Of a stretch of 64,000 nt of DNA, positions 1 through 8,703 are shown in pieces. Each line of letters begins with the position of its first letter. The stretch's first letter is position 1. Made by a program: the position numbers and the translations under genes. Under the pieces are notes generated by a model. That model was not told where the DNA came from. It made no database searches and saw nothing but the letters and a program-made list of their open reading frames with translations. The DNA lies in the NCBI GenBank assembly GCA_963781705.1, contig CAWAGP010000001.1, positions 806,001 to 870,000 on the forward strand, read 5' to 3'. Source of the DNA: JALYGJ01 sp963781705 (GTDB taxonomy: Bacteria > Chloroflexota > Limnocylindria > Limnocylindrales > CSP1-4).

Positions 1-81
1 TTGCGGATACAAGTTTGCGGTCTCGTCTTCCACGGCACGGACGAGCCGCCCAGTTGGGGACCCGGCTATCTCAGCTAGGAT

Positions 82-95
82 GCTAGCATGCTAGC
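82..95. repeat. 14-bp perfect palindrome GCTAGCATGCTAGC
   Basis: The sequence GCTAGCATGCTAGC equals its own reverse complement and contains ATGCTAGC-like units in tandem. It lies about 140 bp upstream of the first gene. It could be a protein-binding operator, but nothing else supports a function. The rest of positions 1-232 shows no convincing gene. Confidence 0.35.
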
Positions 96-232
96 CACGA
101 GCGCCAGCCGGGTCAAGTGCCAAAGGCCGTGCCAGAGGTACCACGACCACCTCAGTGCGGTGGCAGTTTTCCCAACTGCCCCTGCCCATTGCGGGCGCGT
201 GGCGACAAAACGTGGCGACACAAGAGGTTGCC

Positions 233-679
233 GTGACAACCGATCCTGCACCAAGCCACTCCCGGCTAGGGCGCGTCCTCGATGCGGCCACCGATTTCGT
301 TTCAGCCCTCTTCCGCACGCTGACTAGGGGTGCGAACTCACGGGAGAGCAAGCTCACGGCGACCGCGGCGGTTACCTGGTTGATCCAGTGGGTAGCGCGA
401 CGCATTGGTGTTGACACGGATGCTGGCTTCTTCACGGCAATGTCGGGCCTTAGCTACGTCCTCATTGGAGCTGCCGGCTTCCGGGTCGTGTGGCGGACGG
501 CTCGAAAGGCCTTGCCGTGGCTACGGAAGCCTCGAGGGAGGGAGCCTAGCCGAGACAAACCGCGTCGGGCGAGAGCTACATCTGTCGATGCCACCGCTGG
601 CGTCGATAACGCCGTCCAATCGGCCCGTTCAGGTAGTCATCGCTCCAGGCGGCGTCGGGGATCGGGCGCGTCTCAGTAG
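233..679 (+). CDS. Small basic membrane protein, unknown function
   Basis: I do not recognise this 148-residue protein. The GTG at 233 is preferred over the ATG at 155 because AAGAGG lies five bases upstream of it (222-227). Two moderately hydrophobic segments are visible at about residues 41-55 and 66-88. They are followed by a long tail rich in Arg, Lys and Ser. The layout of short hydrophobic helices plus a basic tail recalls small holin-like or membrane-associated DNA-binding proteins, but no diagnostic motif supports either. It converges on the HTH gene at 733-1053 across about 50 bp. Confidence 0.5.
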   Translation: MTTDPAPSHSRLGRVLDAATDFVSALFRTLTRGANSRESKLTATAAVTWLIQWVARRIGVDTDAGFFTAMSGLSYVLIGAAGFRVVWRTARKALPWLRKPRGREPSRDKPRRARATSVDATAGVDNAVQSARSGSHRSRRRRGSGASQ

Positions 680-732
680 TCCCTACCAGCCCAGAAACAG
701 TGCCACCCGAGCACCCGCCGCTCGGCATCACG

Positions 733-1053
733 TCAAGTTCGGCTGGTCAAGTCCACCGCAGGGTTTCCCAGCCACCCTCGCGAAGAGTGCATGCTGCGCC
801 CCACCAGCTTTTCTGGATAACGGCGCATCACGCCACGCTGATGGGCCACTCCCAGGGCATACGCAAGCTCTGCGCGATCGGAGGTACCGGTACGTCGCAG
901 GGCACGGTGAATTGTCGTTCGCACGCTCGCCGCCGGAACGCCGAGGCGGGAGGCGGCCTCCTTGTATGGCCACCTGGACTCGTGGAGCACGACCAGGGTG
1001 TGCAGTTGCCCCGGTGTCAATCGCGCCAGCAGATCGCCGGTGCTGTCCATCAC
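733..1053 (-). CDS. Small LuxR/sigma-region-4-like HTH protein
   Basis: This 106-residue protein is mostly one helix-turn-helix domain at residues 10-60. The Leu-Thr-Pro-Gly-Gln start, an Ala-Ser-Arg-Leu-Gly-Val turn and a following Val-Arg-Thr-Thr-Ile-His-Arg-Ala recognition helix match the LuxR/GerE and sigma-70 region 4 fold. No receiver or sensor domain is attached, so it is either a stand-alone regulator or the DNA-binding remnant of a larger one. GTG 1053 has AGGAG eight bases upstream; ATG 1050 is the alternative. It lies upstream of and opposite to nothing obvious; the EAL gene follows about 110 bp away, also on the minus strand but transcribed toward it. Confidence 0.6.
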   Translation of the reverse strand: MMDSTGDLLARLTPGQLHTLVVLHESRWPYKEAASRLGVPAASVRTTIHRALRRTGTSDRAELAYALGVAHQRGVMRRYPEKLVGRSMHSSRGWLGNPAVDLTSRT

Positions 1054-1163
1054 GCGGATCGCTCCTGGGTAGCGTCAACCCACTGATCTCGCCCATGGAT
1101 GGGCACGCGCACGAGGGTGGTTTGCGTGTGCCGGGCGCCCGCCGGGCGCGCCAGCCAGACCGG

Positions 1164-1955
1164 CTAGGTGCGCAGCGTGCCCTGGCGGAGTACGGCTAGG
1201 ACCCCCGTCGCGCCCAGCGGTTTGCTGAAGAAGAAGCCCTGGCCGTAGCGGCAGCCGAGCTCGGCCAGCCGCCACGCCTGCTCGCGCGACTCGACGCCCT
1301 TGGCCACCACGTCCACGCCACGCACATCGGCGATGTTGATGAGCGACAGCGCGAAGGCCGACTGCTCCGAGGTACCGGTTACGTCGACCACGAATTCGCG
1401 AGCCAGCTTGACCTCGTCGATCGGCAGACGCTTGAGGTCGGCCAGCGAGGTCGCCTTCCCGAAATCGTCGAGCGCCACCCTTACGCCAGCCTCGCGCAGC
1501 TCCACCAGTGCGGCCAGGATCTGGCTCGCGTCGGCGGGCACGGCGCTGGTCAGCTCGATCGTCAGAAGGTGGGGGTCGAGTCCGGCCCCAGACAGAGTTT
1601 TGAGCATCGCGGCGGCGGCGGCCGGCTGGAGCATCTCTGTTGGCGACACATTGACGCTCACGAAACCGGGGTGATCGCTCGAACGCGGCCAGGCAGCCGC
1701 CGCCCGCGCTGCCTCATCGAGCACGAAACGGCCGATGCCGACGATCAGGCCTTCGCTCTCGGCAAGCGGCAGGAACTCGCCCGGCGCGATCGTGCCGCGG
1801 CGGGGATGGCGCCAGCGCACGAGTGCTTCGGCGCCGGCCACCACGCCACCACCCAAGCGCACGATCGGCTGGTACTCAAGGCGGAATTCGCCGCGCTCGA
1901 TCGCCAGCGCCAGGTCATGGGCCAGTTCGTCCGGGCCGCCGGTCTGCCGTGCCAT
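1164..1955 (-). CDS. EAL-domain protein with degenerate catalytic motifs
   Basis: This 263-residue protein is a stand-alone EAL domain, a fold that in active members hydrolyses cyclic di-GMP. The signature AEALVRWRHP, the SVNVSP asparagine, ALDDFG and the QGFFFSKPL glutamine are present. However, the second Glu of the ELTE motif is Ser (ELTSAV) and loop 6 reads DDFGKATSL. LKIDR has become LAREF, and the general-base AEGVE motif reads AKGVE. It is therefore probably inactive as a phosphodiesterase and may only bind c-di-GMP. Its ATG shares one base with the TGA of the upstream uracil-DNA glycosylase gene, so the two are probably translationally coupled. Confidence 0.85.
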   Translation of the reverse strand: MARQTGGPDELAHDLALAIERGEFRLEYQPIVRLGGGVVAGAEALVRWRHPRRGTIAPGEFLPLAESEGLIVGIGRFVLDEAARAAAAWPRSSDHPGFVSVNVSPTEMLQPAAAAAMLKTLSGAGLDPHLLTIELTSAVPADASQILAALVELREAGVRVALDDFGKATSLADLKRLPIDEVKLAREFVVDVTGTSEQSAFALSLINIADVRGVDVVAKGVESREQAWRLAELGCRYGQGFFFSKPLGATGVLAVLRQGTLRT

Positions 1956-2674
1956 CAGTCAACGATAGTTGAGGCGTCGCCGGAACGTTCGCCAGCCGAC
2001 GCGATGTCGATCGCGCGGCGCAGCACGGCGATCAGCATCGGCTGCGTCAGACGGCCGGTGAACGTGTTCTGCTGACTGGGATGAAAGGAACCCACCAGAA
2101 CATACTCGCCCACGCGCGCCTCAGCTCCGTGGCCGAAGCGCGGTCGTGGACTGGCGACCGCGCCCAGCCGTGCCAGCGCGCGCAGGCAGCCGTCCCATGC
2201 GAACGCACCCAGGCACACGCACACCCGCAGCTGGTCAAGTGCCGCTATCTCCGCGGCCAGGTAGGGCAGGCAGTTATCGCGCTCGCCCGGAGTCGGCCGG
2301 TTGCCCGGCGGTGCGCAACGATTGACCGCGCCGACGTACACGCCTGACAGCTCCAGGCCATCACCGCGGTCTGTCGAGGTCGGCTGATTGGCGAGTCCGA
2401 CGGTGTGCAGGGCGGCGAACAGAAAGTCGCCCGACCGATCGCCGGTGAACATGCGCCCGGTCCGGTTGCCACCGTGAGCAGCGGGCGCCAGGCCGACCAA
2501 CAGGATGCGCGCCAGCGGGTCGCCCAGGCCGGGCAAAGGCCGTGCCCAGTACGGCTGGCGGGTAAAACGCGCCGGTGGATGGAGGGCGGCTTCGGCGCGC
2601 CACGCAACCAGGCGCGGGCAGCGCACGCAGTCGGTGATTTGGGAGTTGACGCGCTCGAGCGCGGCCGCGGTCAA
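1955..2674 (-). CDS. Uracil-DNA glycosylase, family 5 (UDGb type)
   Basis: This 239-residue enzyme removes uracil and other deaminated bases from DNA at the start of base-excision repair. Iron-sulfur ligands are visible as Cys16-x2-Cys19 near the N-terminus and a Cys-x14-Cys pair around residues 119-134. Motif 1, GLAPAAHGGNRTGRMFTGD, and motif 3, FHPSQQNTFTGRLT, are the UDGb forms, which lack the usual catalytic Asp/Asn. Family 5 enzymes are typical of thermophiles, actinobacteria and Chloroflexota. The gene overlaps the EAL gene by one base, and a flavoprotein gene ends just upstream. Confidence 0.9.
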   Translation of the reverse strand: MTAAALERVNSQITDCVRCPRLVAWRAEAALHPPARFTRQPYWARPLPGLGDPLARILLVGLAPAAHGGNRTGRMFTGDRSGDFLFAALHTVGLANQPTSTDRGDGLELSGVYVGAVNRCAPPGNRPTPGERDNCLPYLAAEIAALDQLRVCVCLGAFAWDGCLRALARLGAVASPRPRFGHGAEARVGEYVLVGSFHPSQQNTFTGRLTQPMLIAVLRRAIDIASAGERSGDASTIVD

Positions 2675-2684
2675 CGGTGGCGCG

Positions 2685-4208
2685 TCATCTGGCCGTGCCG
2701 GCGGTCACTCCGCGCAGCACGCTGATGAGCTGGAGCCGGTTGTCTGCGGTGCGGAAGTCGTGCAGGGGCTGCGACGAGAGCAGTGTCTCGACCGCCGGCC
2801 GGCCGCGCTCGCGGACGTATACCGCGGGATGGATGTCGCCTGTGTCGTCGGTCTCAACCGTTATCGCCACAGCGGGCTGGCCCTCCTGGTCGACGAAATG
2901 CGCCAGCGGCACGATGCCTTCGTCGCGCACGCCCTCCGACGGGTCGAGCGTGAACGCGCGTGCCAGGTAGGACTTCTGATTCCACAACTCAGGCGATTCG
3001 GTTGCCTCGCGCAGCAGGATGTCGGGCAGCTCTTCGGCCTTGACCAGCGGCCGTTCAATCGATATCCCGAACCTGGCACGTGCCAGCTCGTAGATCATTG
3101 TCCGGGTGTTGTAGCGCGCGCCCTGCACCGCGCCCGAATTGGCCGGCAGGCCGTACTTCTTCATGCCCGCCACGCCCTGGCCGATGGTGCCCGCGAAATA
3201 GACGCCGGGGACCGTTGCGCTTTCCCAGAAGTTGGTCATCGACGGCAGCCGGCTGCGGCCGAAGACGGCCACCCCCAGGTCGGGCAGATCGCGCAGCGGC
3301 GAAGTGAAGCCGGTCGCCGAGATGACCTCATCGACCTCGATCGCCAGCTCCGCGCCGCCCTCGGAGCGGATGCAGTGGACGCGAAAGCCGTCGGCGACGC
3401 GCTCCACGCGCGGGATCGAGGCGTTCAGGATGAAGACTCCACCGCCCAGGATCTCGTCCTCGAACGGCTGGATGTAGCGCGCCCGGACGCCGAGCAGTGA
3501 ATGGGTGTTGACCGACAGCTTGGCCGGGCGCGGCGACGCGAGGATGATCCGCTGCGCCCACTGGAGCAAACCGGTTGCCAGCTCGAATCCGGAGTTTTCC
3601 TTGCCCACGATGAACAGCCGCTTGCCGGCGTAGCTCTCCGGCGCACGCGTGTCGGCGTAATGCGGCACGTGCTCGAAACCCGGCGTATCGGGCTTGAACG
3701 GCTCCGCCACGCCGACCGCGAAGACAACGGCCTGGCAGCGGTACTCGCCGTCGCTGGTCGACAGGACGAACCGCTCACCGTCGCGCCGAGTCGACTCCCA
3801 GCGTGTGTCGTAGCGAACCTGCAGACCAGTCCGCTCGACGAAGTTGGCCAGGTTGTGCTCCATCTCTGGCCGCGACGGGAACGACGAGTCGCCGTGCATC
3901 AGGTCGGGCATCAGGGAGCGGTTGGACTGTTCCTCCGCGAGCAGGCTGTTCCAGTCGTACCACTCGTAGAACCGGTGGGTGCGCGGCACCGGCGCGTACG
4001 GCTTGGTCCACGACAGCAGCCGCTGGAAGAAGGGAAACCGGCGGAACATACCGCCCGGCGACGGGTCGGCGGAGATCAGCGCGTGGCGGATGCCCAGGTG
4101 GCGCAGGTAGTAAGCGGCCTGGATGCCGCCAGGGCCGCTGCCGACGACGACAACCTGGTAATCGCCCGGCGGAAACGGCCGCGCGTCCGCCCGCTCCAGT
4201 TCAGCCAC
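2685..4208 (-). CDS. FAD/NAD(P)-dependent oxidoreductase (CzcO/YpdA-like)
   Basis: This 507-residue flavoprotein has an N-terminal FAD-binding Rossmann motif, VVVGSGPGGIQAAYYL, at about residues 19-34. A second nucleotide-binding motif, FIVGKENSGFELA, lies near residue 200, and a SATGFTSPL segment typical of this superfamily follows. This matches the pyridine nucleotide-disulfide/FMO-like group, but no redox-active CxxC is evident, so it is not a thioredoxin reductase. The substrate is unknown. The start is GTG. The cNMP-binding gene ends only five bases upstream, so the pair probably forms a sensor-oxidoreductase operon; this functional link is inference. Confidence 0.75.
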   Translation of the reverse strand: MAELERADARPFPPGDYQVVVVGSGPGGIQAAYYLRHLGIRHALISADPSPGGMFRRFPFFQRLLSWTKPYAPVPRTHRFYEWYDWNSLLAEEQSNRSLMPDLMHGDSSFPSRPEMEHNLANFVERTGLQVRYDTRWESTRRDGERFVLSTSDGEYRCQAVVFAVGVAEPFKPDTPGFEHVPHYADTRAPESYAGKRLFIVGKENSGFELATGLLQWAQRIILASPRPAKLSVNTHSLLGVRARYIQPFEDEILGGGVFILNASIPRVERVADGFRVHCIRSEGGAELAIEVDEVISATGFTSPLRDLPDLGVAVFGRSRLPSMTNFWESATVPGVYFAGTIGQGVAGMKKYGLPANSGAVQGARYNTRTMIYELARARFGISIERPLVKAEELPDILLREATESPELWNQKSYLARAFTLDPSEGVRDEGIVPLAHFVDQEGQPAVAITVETDDTGDIHPAVYVRERGRPAVETLLSSQPLHDFRTADNRLQLISVLRGVTAGTAR

Positions 4209-4213
4209 CGTGG

Positions 4214-4639
4214 TTAGCTGCGTGCCGACTGTGCGTTGCGCAGGCGCAGCGCGACGGCCTTGAGCATCCGGTACATGACCGATGGATGGTCGCGCAGGAA
4301 GCCCTCCAGCTCCGGTCCGCCGAGGTGCAGCACCTCGAGCTGGCGGAGGGTGACGATGTCGGCCACGGGGGGTTCGCCAAGCAGGATGGACATCTCACCA
4401 AAGAAGTCGCCTTTGCTCAGCCGGGCTCGTTCCTGACCGTCGATCTTGACCGCAACCTCACCGTCGAGGATCACGTAGAACCCGGTGCCGGTAAAGCCCT
4501 GACGCAGGATGCGCTGGCCGACCGGATACGACTCCTCGGTCATCTTGTGCGCGACCTGCTCGAGCTGCGGCCGCGAGAGGTCCGCGAAGAGCGACAGGCC
4601 GCTCAGCGTGTCGACGAGTTGGTCTTGACTAAGTGCCAC
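4214..4639 (-). CDS. Cyclic nucleotide-binding (Crp-like) domain protein without HTH
   Basis: This 141-residue protein consists of a single cNMP-binding beta-roll with a C-terminal helix. Characteristic parts are a LFADLSRPQLEQVA entry helix, the FYVILDGEVAV strand and the KGDFFGEMSILLGEPPVADI phosphate-binding cassette. No DNA-binding domain follows, so it cannot act as a classical Crp regulator. GTG 4639 is chosen because GAGGAG lies six bases upstream; an ATG at 4699 would add 20 residues with no ribosome site. It precedes the flavoprotein by five bases, and stand-alone domains like this often tune a partner enzyme. Confidence 0.8.
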   Translation of the reverse strand: MALSQDQLVDTLSGLSLFADLSRPQLEQVAHKMTEESYPVGQRILRQGFTGTGFYVILDGEVAVKIDGQERARLSKGDFFGEMSILLGEPPVADIVTLRQLEVLHLGGPELEGFLRDHPSVMYRMLKAVALRLRNAQSARS

Positions 4640-4792
4640 CGGTCGCTCCTCGGGTGCTCTGATAATGCGGATGTTCGCCGGAGCGCCCGATCCGCGCAAC
4701 CGGCTGGTGAGTGCTGCCGAGCGCCGCGTCGGTGGGCCGGCGGACTGGTCCCGAAGATAACAGGGACAGCTTGGCGACCGGTCTTCCGGTGA

Positions 4793-5101
4793 TCAGTCGC
4801 CGGGGTGAGCGCCGGATCGGATCTCGAAGCGACTGAACTCGCCCAGCGCGGCCGTCCGCTGACTGGTCACCCGCTCGACGGCGGCGCCGGGCGGCCCGTT
4901 CTCGAGACGCCCAACCATTTCATCGAGTGCGGACGATGGGCCCTCGGCGACCACGCGCACCGACCCGTCGGCTTCATTCGCCACCCAGCCGGTCAGCCCA
5001 AGGCGGGCCGCCTCGCGAGCGACGTACCAGCGGAAGCCGACGCCCTGCACACTGCCGATGACACGCGCGTCAAGGCGTTCGCGGCCGGTGCCGTCACTCA
5101 C
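4793..5101 (-). CDS. acyP: Acylphosphatase
   Basis: This 102-residue enzyme hydrolyses acyl phosphates such as acetyl- and carbamoyl-phosphate in the cytoplasm. The signatures IGSVQGVGFRWYV (with the catalytic Arg) and GWVANEADGSVRVVAEG (with the catalytic Asn) are intact. The length is normal for the family plus a short tail. Its start overlaps the end of the polymerase delta' gene by four bases, so it is the downstream gene of that operon. Confidence 0.93.
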   Translation of the reverse strand: MSDGTGRERLDARVIGSVQGVGFRWYVAREAARLGLTGWVANEADGSVRVVAEGPSSALDEMVGRLENGPPGAAVERVTSQRTAALGEFSRFEIRSGAHPGD

Positions 5102-6276
5102 GCTGCGTCGGCCGGCGCCGGCCAGGCCATCAGCAGCGCGTCCAGCGTCAGCTCGGGATTGGCATAGGCATCCAGAGCGCGGGCGGCCGCGTCAACGCGC
5201 CCAAGGAACTGCGTCACGGCGGCCGGCGCCACACGTGCTCCGCGGGACGTCAGTTCGTCGAGCAGGTCGGGCTGGGACAGTTCGCGCCGGCCGCCGAGCG
5301 CGGCGACGGCGAGGTCGCGCGCCACCTCGCGCCACACGGCGAGAACCTGCGCCGCAGCCGCGCGCCGCTCAGCTGGACTTTGCCTGCGCTCAGCCGCCGC
5401 ACCGCCGTCGGCGGTGGCGCCGGCGGCATGCGCCAGCGCTGCGCCATCCTCGAGCAGTTCCGCGGCCACCCGCAGGCGGTGCGCACGACGGTTGCCGAGC
5501 AGGGAGAGCAGTGAGCCCGCGAGCCGCGTGCGGGCAATGACCGCGTCCGGTTGCGTTGCCAGGGCGATGGCCACACCCGGCCGGCCGCCGGCCACGCGCC
5601 CGAGCGCGGCGCCGCGCGATTCATCGGCCAGGCCGCGCTCGGCCAGCAGTGCCCCGATCAGGTCAGCGGGCACCGGCCCCAGCCTGATCCGTACGCAGCG
5701 GCTGATGACCGTCGGCAGCAGCGGTGCCACGTCGTCCGCGGCGAGCACGATGACGACCTGCGGCGGTGGCTCTTCGAGCGTCTTGAGCAGCGCGTTCTGC
5801 GCGTCAGCGTTGAGCCGCTGAGCGCTCTCGACGATTGCCAGCCGGAAGCGTCCTTCGAGCGGCAGCAGTGCCAGCTCCGCGGTCAGCGCCTGGACCTGGC
5901 CCACGCGGATCTGCTGGCCGCCGCCCTCGGGCGCGAGACGATGGACGTCGGGATGATTGGCGTGGTCGACCTTGCGGCACGCGGCGCACGTCCGGCACGG
6001 CCGCGCCGCAGGATCGGGGTCAAGACACAACAGTCCGGCGGCCAGATCGAGCGCGAGCGTCGTCTTACCGACGTGCTCGGGCCCCGCCAGCAGCAGCGCG
6101 TGGGGCGGACGCCCCTGGGCTATGGCCCGGCCAACGACGCCGAGCGCGCTCGCATGGCCGCGTGTCCGGAAGTCGGGCCGCGGCGTGGCGTCAGCTCTCC
6201 GGTGATGCCGTGCGCCGTCGACGGACGGGCTTCTTCTCCGGCTCCGGCGGGGCAGCGGCCTCGGCCGACGCGCCAA
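5098..6276 (-). CDS. holB: DNA polymerase III subunit delta'
   Basis: This is the AAA+ delta' subunit of the clamp loader, which loads the sliding clamp at replication forks. A Walker A-like motif GPEHVGKTT, a four-Cys zinc site (CLDP, CRTCAAC) and the LLKTLEEPPP and VISRC sensor segments are all present. The C-terminal third is the variable collar. The start is uncertain. The only ordinary in-frame start is TTG 6276, which overlaps the NYN gene by about 85 bases. GGAGAG followed eight bases later by ACG (6184-6186) would give a better-sized protein with a non-standard start. It probably belongs to one operon with the NYN gene and acyP. Confidence 0.85.
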   Translation of the reverse strand: MARRPRPLPRRSRRRSPSVDGARHHRRADATPRPDFRTRGHASALGVVGRAIAQGRPPHALLLAGPEHVGKTTLALDLAAGLLCLDPDPAARPCRTCAACRKVDHANHPDVHRLAPEGGGQQIRVGQVQALTAELALLPLEGRFRLAIVESAQRLNADAQNALLKTLEEPPPQVVIVLAADDVAPLLPTVISRCVRIRLGPVPADLIGALLAERGLADESRGAALGRVAGGRPGVAIALATQPDAVIARTRLAGSLLSLLGNRRAHRLRVAAELLEDGAALAHAAGATADGGAAAERRQSPAERRAAAAQVLAVWREVARDLAVAALGGRRELSQPDLLDELTSRGARVAPAAVTQFLGRVDAAARALDAYANPELTLDALLMAWPAPADAA

Positions 6277-7999
6277 CGGTTGCGTCGGCCCTCGTGGCGC
6301 GGGTCACGCGCCGGCGCGGGGCCGCTTTGGCCGGAGCCGACTCAGCCGGCACTTCCTCGGCGACGACCGCAGACGCGGCCGAGGCTTCCGCCTTGGCTGG
6401 AGCCTTTGGCTTGGTCGTGCGCGTTGCCGCTCGGGTGGTCGTGGCCCGACTACGAACGGGCTTGGCCTCCGCCGGCGCCTCAGGCGCCACGGCGGCCTCG
6501 ACCTGCTGGGCCGCAGCGGGCACGCCGTCGCGCACCTCGTCGCGAGGCCTTTGCTGGCGCGCCTCGGCGGGTCCGGTCTTGCGTGCCAGTTCGGCCCGCA
6601 GGAGTTCCTCGAGCTCGGGCGGCACCTCTGACCACGGTTCGCTGGACGTCTGCCGTTCGGTGCTATGTGATCGCTCTTCGACGCGCTGGAAGCGCTCCGC
6701 GGGGCGACCACGACTGGGCTGACGTGGGGCCGGGCCACGATCCCGGCCACGGTCGGCGCGCTCCGGCGTGCGTCCGCCACCGAAGGATGGCTGCGCGGTG
6801 CCGCGGCCGAAGCGCTCGCGATCGAGCGCCTGCTGATAGGTCGAACGACCGTGTCCCATGCGTCCGCGCGGCGGGCGCTGGCCCCGCTGCCGGCGCTCGG
6901 CGAGCAGGTACTCGGGCACCTCCGGCTCCTCCAGGTCCTCTTCGTCGGACTCGGGCGCACCGGCGTCGATCGCTGCCGGCAGCGTCGTTGGAACGCCGAT
7001 CTGCGTATCCCATACCGAGCCGAACGCCTGATGTACGGGCTGCGCCGTGGGCAGCTCCTCGAATTCCTCTTCGTCCTCCAGGTTGCCGGCCTCCAGGTTG
7101 CCGGCCTCCGGCTTGCCATCCTCGACGGACGGCTCGCCATCGGGCCGCCGGCCACGGCCACGGCCACGGCCGCCGCGCCGGCGGCGACGGCGACGGCCGT
7201 CCTCACCGGCAGCGTCACCATTGCCGTCCACGTCGGCCGGCTCCTCTTCAGCCGGTGCGGCCGCCGTTGCCGCTGCTTCCTCGCCGACGCGCGAAAGGTG
7301 CTCACCGGGCAGCACGACCATTTCGGACGCTGTTGCTGCGGCTAGGCCCGGCGCGGCCGCCGCGGCCGCCGTCGCCGGCGCGGCCGGCGCGGCCTCGGCA
7401 GCGGCTCGCTCTTCACGGCGCGGGCTTCGGCGGCGGCGCGGAGCGCCTTCGGTTTCCTTCTCGGGCACCTCGGTCATCGACAGGTCGTCTTCGGCAGCAA
7501 CGCGCCGCCCGCTGCGGCTGCCGCGATCGACGCGCGCCACCTGGGCGATGTCGGTGAAGCTGTCGGCAACGTCGATCAGGTCGGAGCTGGTGTTACCGCG
7601 GAAGCTGATCACCTCGACGCGTACGCCCATCTCCTGTACGGCGCGAATGGCCGACGCGAAGTCGCCATCGCCCGATACGACCACGGCGATGTCCAGGTTG
7701 CGCGCTGTCTTGATCAGGTCGACCACCAGCTCGATGTCCAGGTTCGCCTTCATTCGGCCGTCGCCGTACTTGCGAATGTCCTTGCTGATGACCTTGTAAC
7801 CATTGCGCGCCAGGAAGGCGTGGAACTGGCGTTGGTTGTCGTTGTCCGGGTCGAGCCCGGTGTATGCATAGGCGCGCACGAAGTCGCGCCCGGCCGTAGC
7901 CGACTTCAGCAGCGTCACATAGTCGATGTCTATGCCGGCCGCCTTGGCCGCGTAGAAGATGTTCGCGACGTCCACGAAGACGGCGACGTTCTTGCTCAC
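6191..7999 (-). CDS. NYN-domain (LabA-like) protein with long arginine-rich tail
   Basis: The first 160 of 602 residues form a NYN/PIN-like domain, a fold used by ribonucleases. The acidic site is complete: Asp10 in FVDVANIF, Asp88 and Asp94, and Asp111/Asp113 in VVSGDGDF. The remaining 440 residues are low-complexity and predicted disordered, rich in Ala, Glu and Arg. A tract of alternating Gly and Arg sits near residues 270-290, and Ala/Lys-rich segments near the end resemble RNA-binding tails such as those of RNase E. A role in RNA processing is a reasonable inference but untested. The stop lies inside the apparent 5' end of holB. Confidence 0.8.
   Translation of the reverse strand: MSKNVAVFVDVANIFYAAKAAGIDIDYVTLLKSATAGRDFVRAYAYTGLDPDNDNQRQFHAFLARNGYKVISKDIRKYGDGRMKANLDIELVVDLIKTARNLDIAVVVSGDGDFASAIRAVQEMGVRVEVISFRGNTSSDLIDVADSFTDIAQVARVDRGSRSGRRVAAEDDLSMTEVPEKETEGAPRRRRSPRREERAAAEAAPAAPATAAAAAAPGLAAATASEMVVLPGEHLSRVGEEAAATAAAPAEEEPADVDGNGDAAGEDGRRRRRRRGGRGRGRGRRPDGEPSVEDGKPEAGNLEAGNLEDEEEFEELPTAQPVHQAFGSVWDTQIGVPTTLPAAIDAGAPESDEEDLEEPEVPEYLLAERRQRGQRPPRGRMGHGRSTYQQALDRERFGRGTAQPSFGGGRTPERADRGRDRGPAPRQPSRGRPAERFQRVEERSHSTERQTSSEPWSEVPPELEELLRAELARKTGPAEARQQRPRDEVRDGVPAAAQQVEAAVAPEAPAEAKPVRSRATTTRAATRTTKPKAPAKAEASAASAVVAEEVPAESAPAKAAPRRRVTRATRADATVGASAEAAAPPEPEKKPVRRRRTASPES
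7075..7119. repeat. 15-bp in-frame tandem repeat in the NYN tail
   Basis: The unit CCTCCAGGTTGCCGG occurs perfectly twice (7075-7089 and 7090-7104), followed by a third, degenerate copy. It lies inside the disordered tail of the NYN gene and encodes repeated Gly-Asn-Leu-Glu-Ala on the minus strand. The copy number is a multiple of three bases, so slippage would change length without shifting the frame. Confidence 0.8.
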
Positions 8000-8087
8000 A
8001 AATCTCTCCTGTATTCAATGCGCGCCGGTCGGTTGCTGGCCGCCAGCGCAGCCGAACGTTCTCGGCGTGCTCTATTGCAGATGCCGG

Positions 8088-8546
8088 TTACCAGGTCGCC
8101 GCAGGTACGCGAACGAGCGGGCAACGCAGGCGTGGCCCCGCGTCGGTGAATCCGAGTGCCTCCCACCGGGGCAACTCGGCGGCGTCCTCGGGCAGGCTGG
8201 CCTCGAGCACCACGCAGCCCTTGTTACGGGCGGAGCGCTTCAGCTCGCGCAGCATCCCTTCCAGGACACCGTCCAGCTCGTGGCCCGGTTCGACGGACAC
8301 CAGGTCGACTGTGCCGACCAGCCCGCCGGCAACGACCGACGGTCGCAGGGCGAGCATGGCGGCACCGACGACCATCCGGCCATCGAGCGCCACGAGGAGC
8401 GTTGCATTCGGCAGATAGACCATTTGACGTAGGACGTCGGCCGCGTCGCCGAGGCGTTCGCGGCTCCAACCGTGATTCGCATGCTCCAACAAACCGACCA
8501 TGCGGTCGATGTCCGTCAGTCGGGCGTCGCGGAGTACGAGTTCCAC
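8088..8546 (-). CDS. GNAT-family N-acetyltransferase
   Basis: This 152-residue protein has the GNAT layout. An N-terminal LRDARLTDIDRMVGLL strand-helix is followed by a central strand with LLVALDGRMVVGAAML. A VDLVSVEPGHELDGVLEGML segment corresponds to the acetyl-CoA pyrophosphate loop, and EALGFTDAGPR is the usual C-terminal E-x-x-GF motif. The Q/RxxGxG/A loop is degenerate, so acetyl-CoA binding may be weak. The start is GTG at 8546 with GAGGG nearby. It is 88 bases upstream of the NYN gene on the same strand. The substrate is unknown. Confidence 0.75.
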   Translation of the reverse strand: MELVLRDARLTDIDRMVGLLEHANHGWSRERLGDAADVLRQMVYLPNATLLVALDGRMVVGAAMLALRPSVVAGGLVGTVDLVSVEPGHELDGVLEGMLRELKRSARNKGCVVLEASLPEDAAELPRWEALGFTDAGPRLRCPLVRVPAATW

Positions 8547-8703
8547 GTTGGCTGATATCCCTCGTCATCGTGGCACTCTCCGCGGGAAGAGCACCCGGAC
8601 CTCTTCATTCGCCGGTAAATCCGTCGCCGCCCGAGCGCCGCGCCGGCGGGCCGAGGCTGCTCTGCAGCGATCTGCCTCTCGCACCGGGGCGCTCCGACGT
8701 CTG

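Noticed and set aside
5551..7557. 668-codon open frame on the plus strand
   Set aside because: It lies opposite holB and the NYN gene, is extremely Arg/Pro-rich and has no family similarity; long antisense frames are expected in GC-rich DNA.
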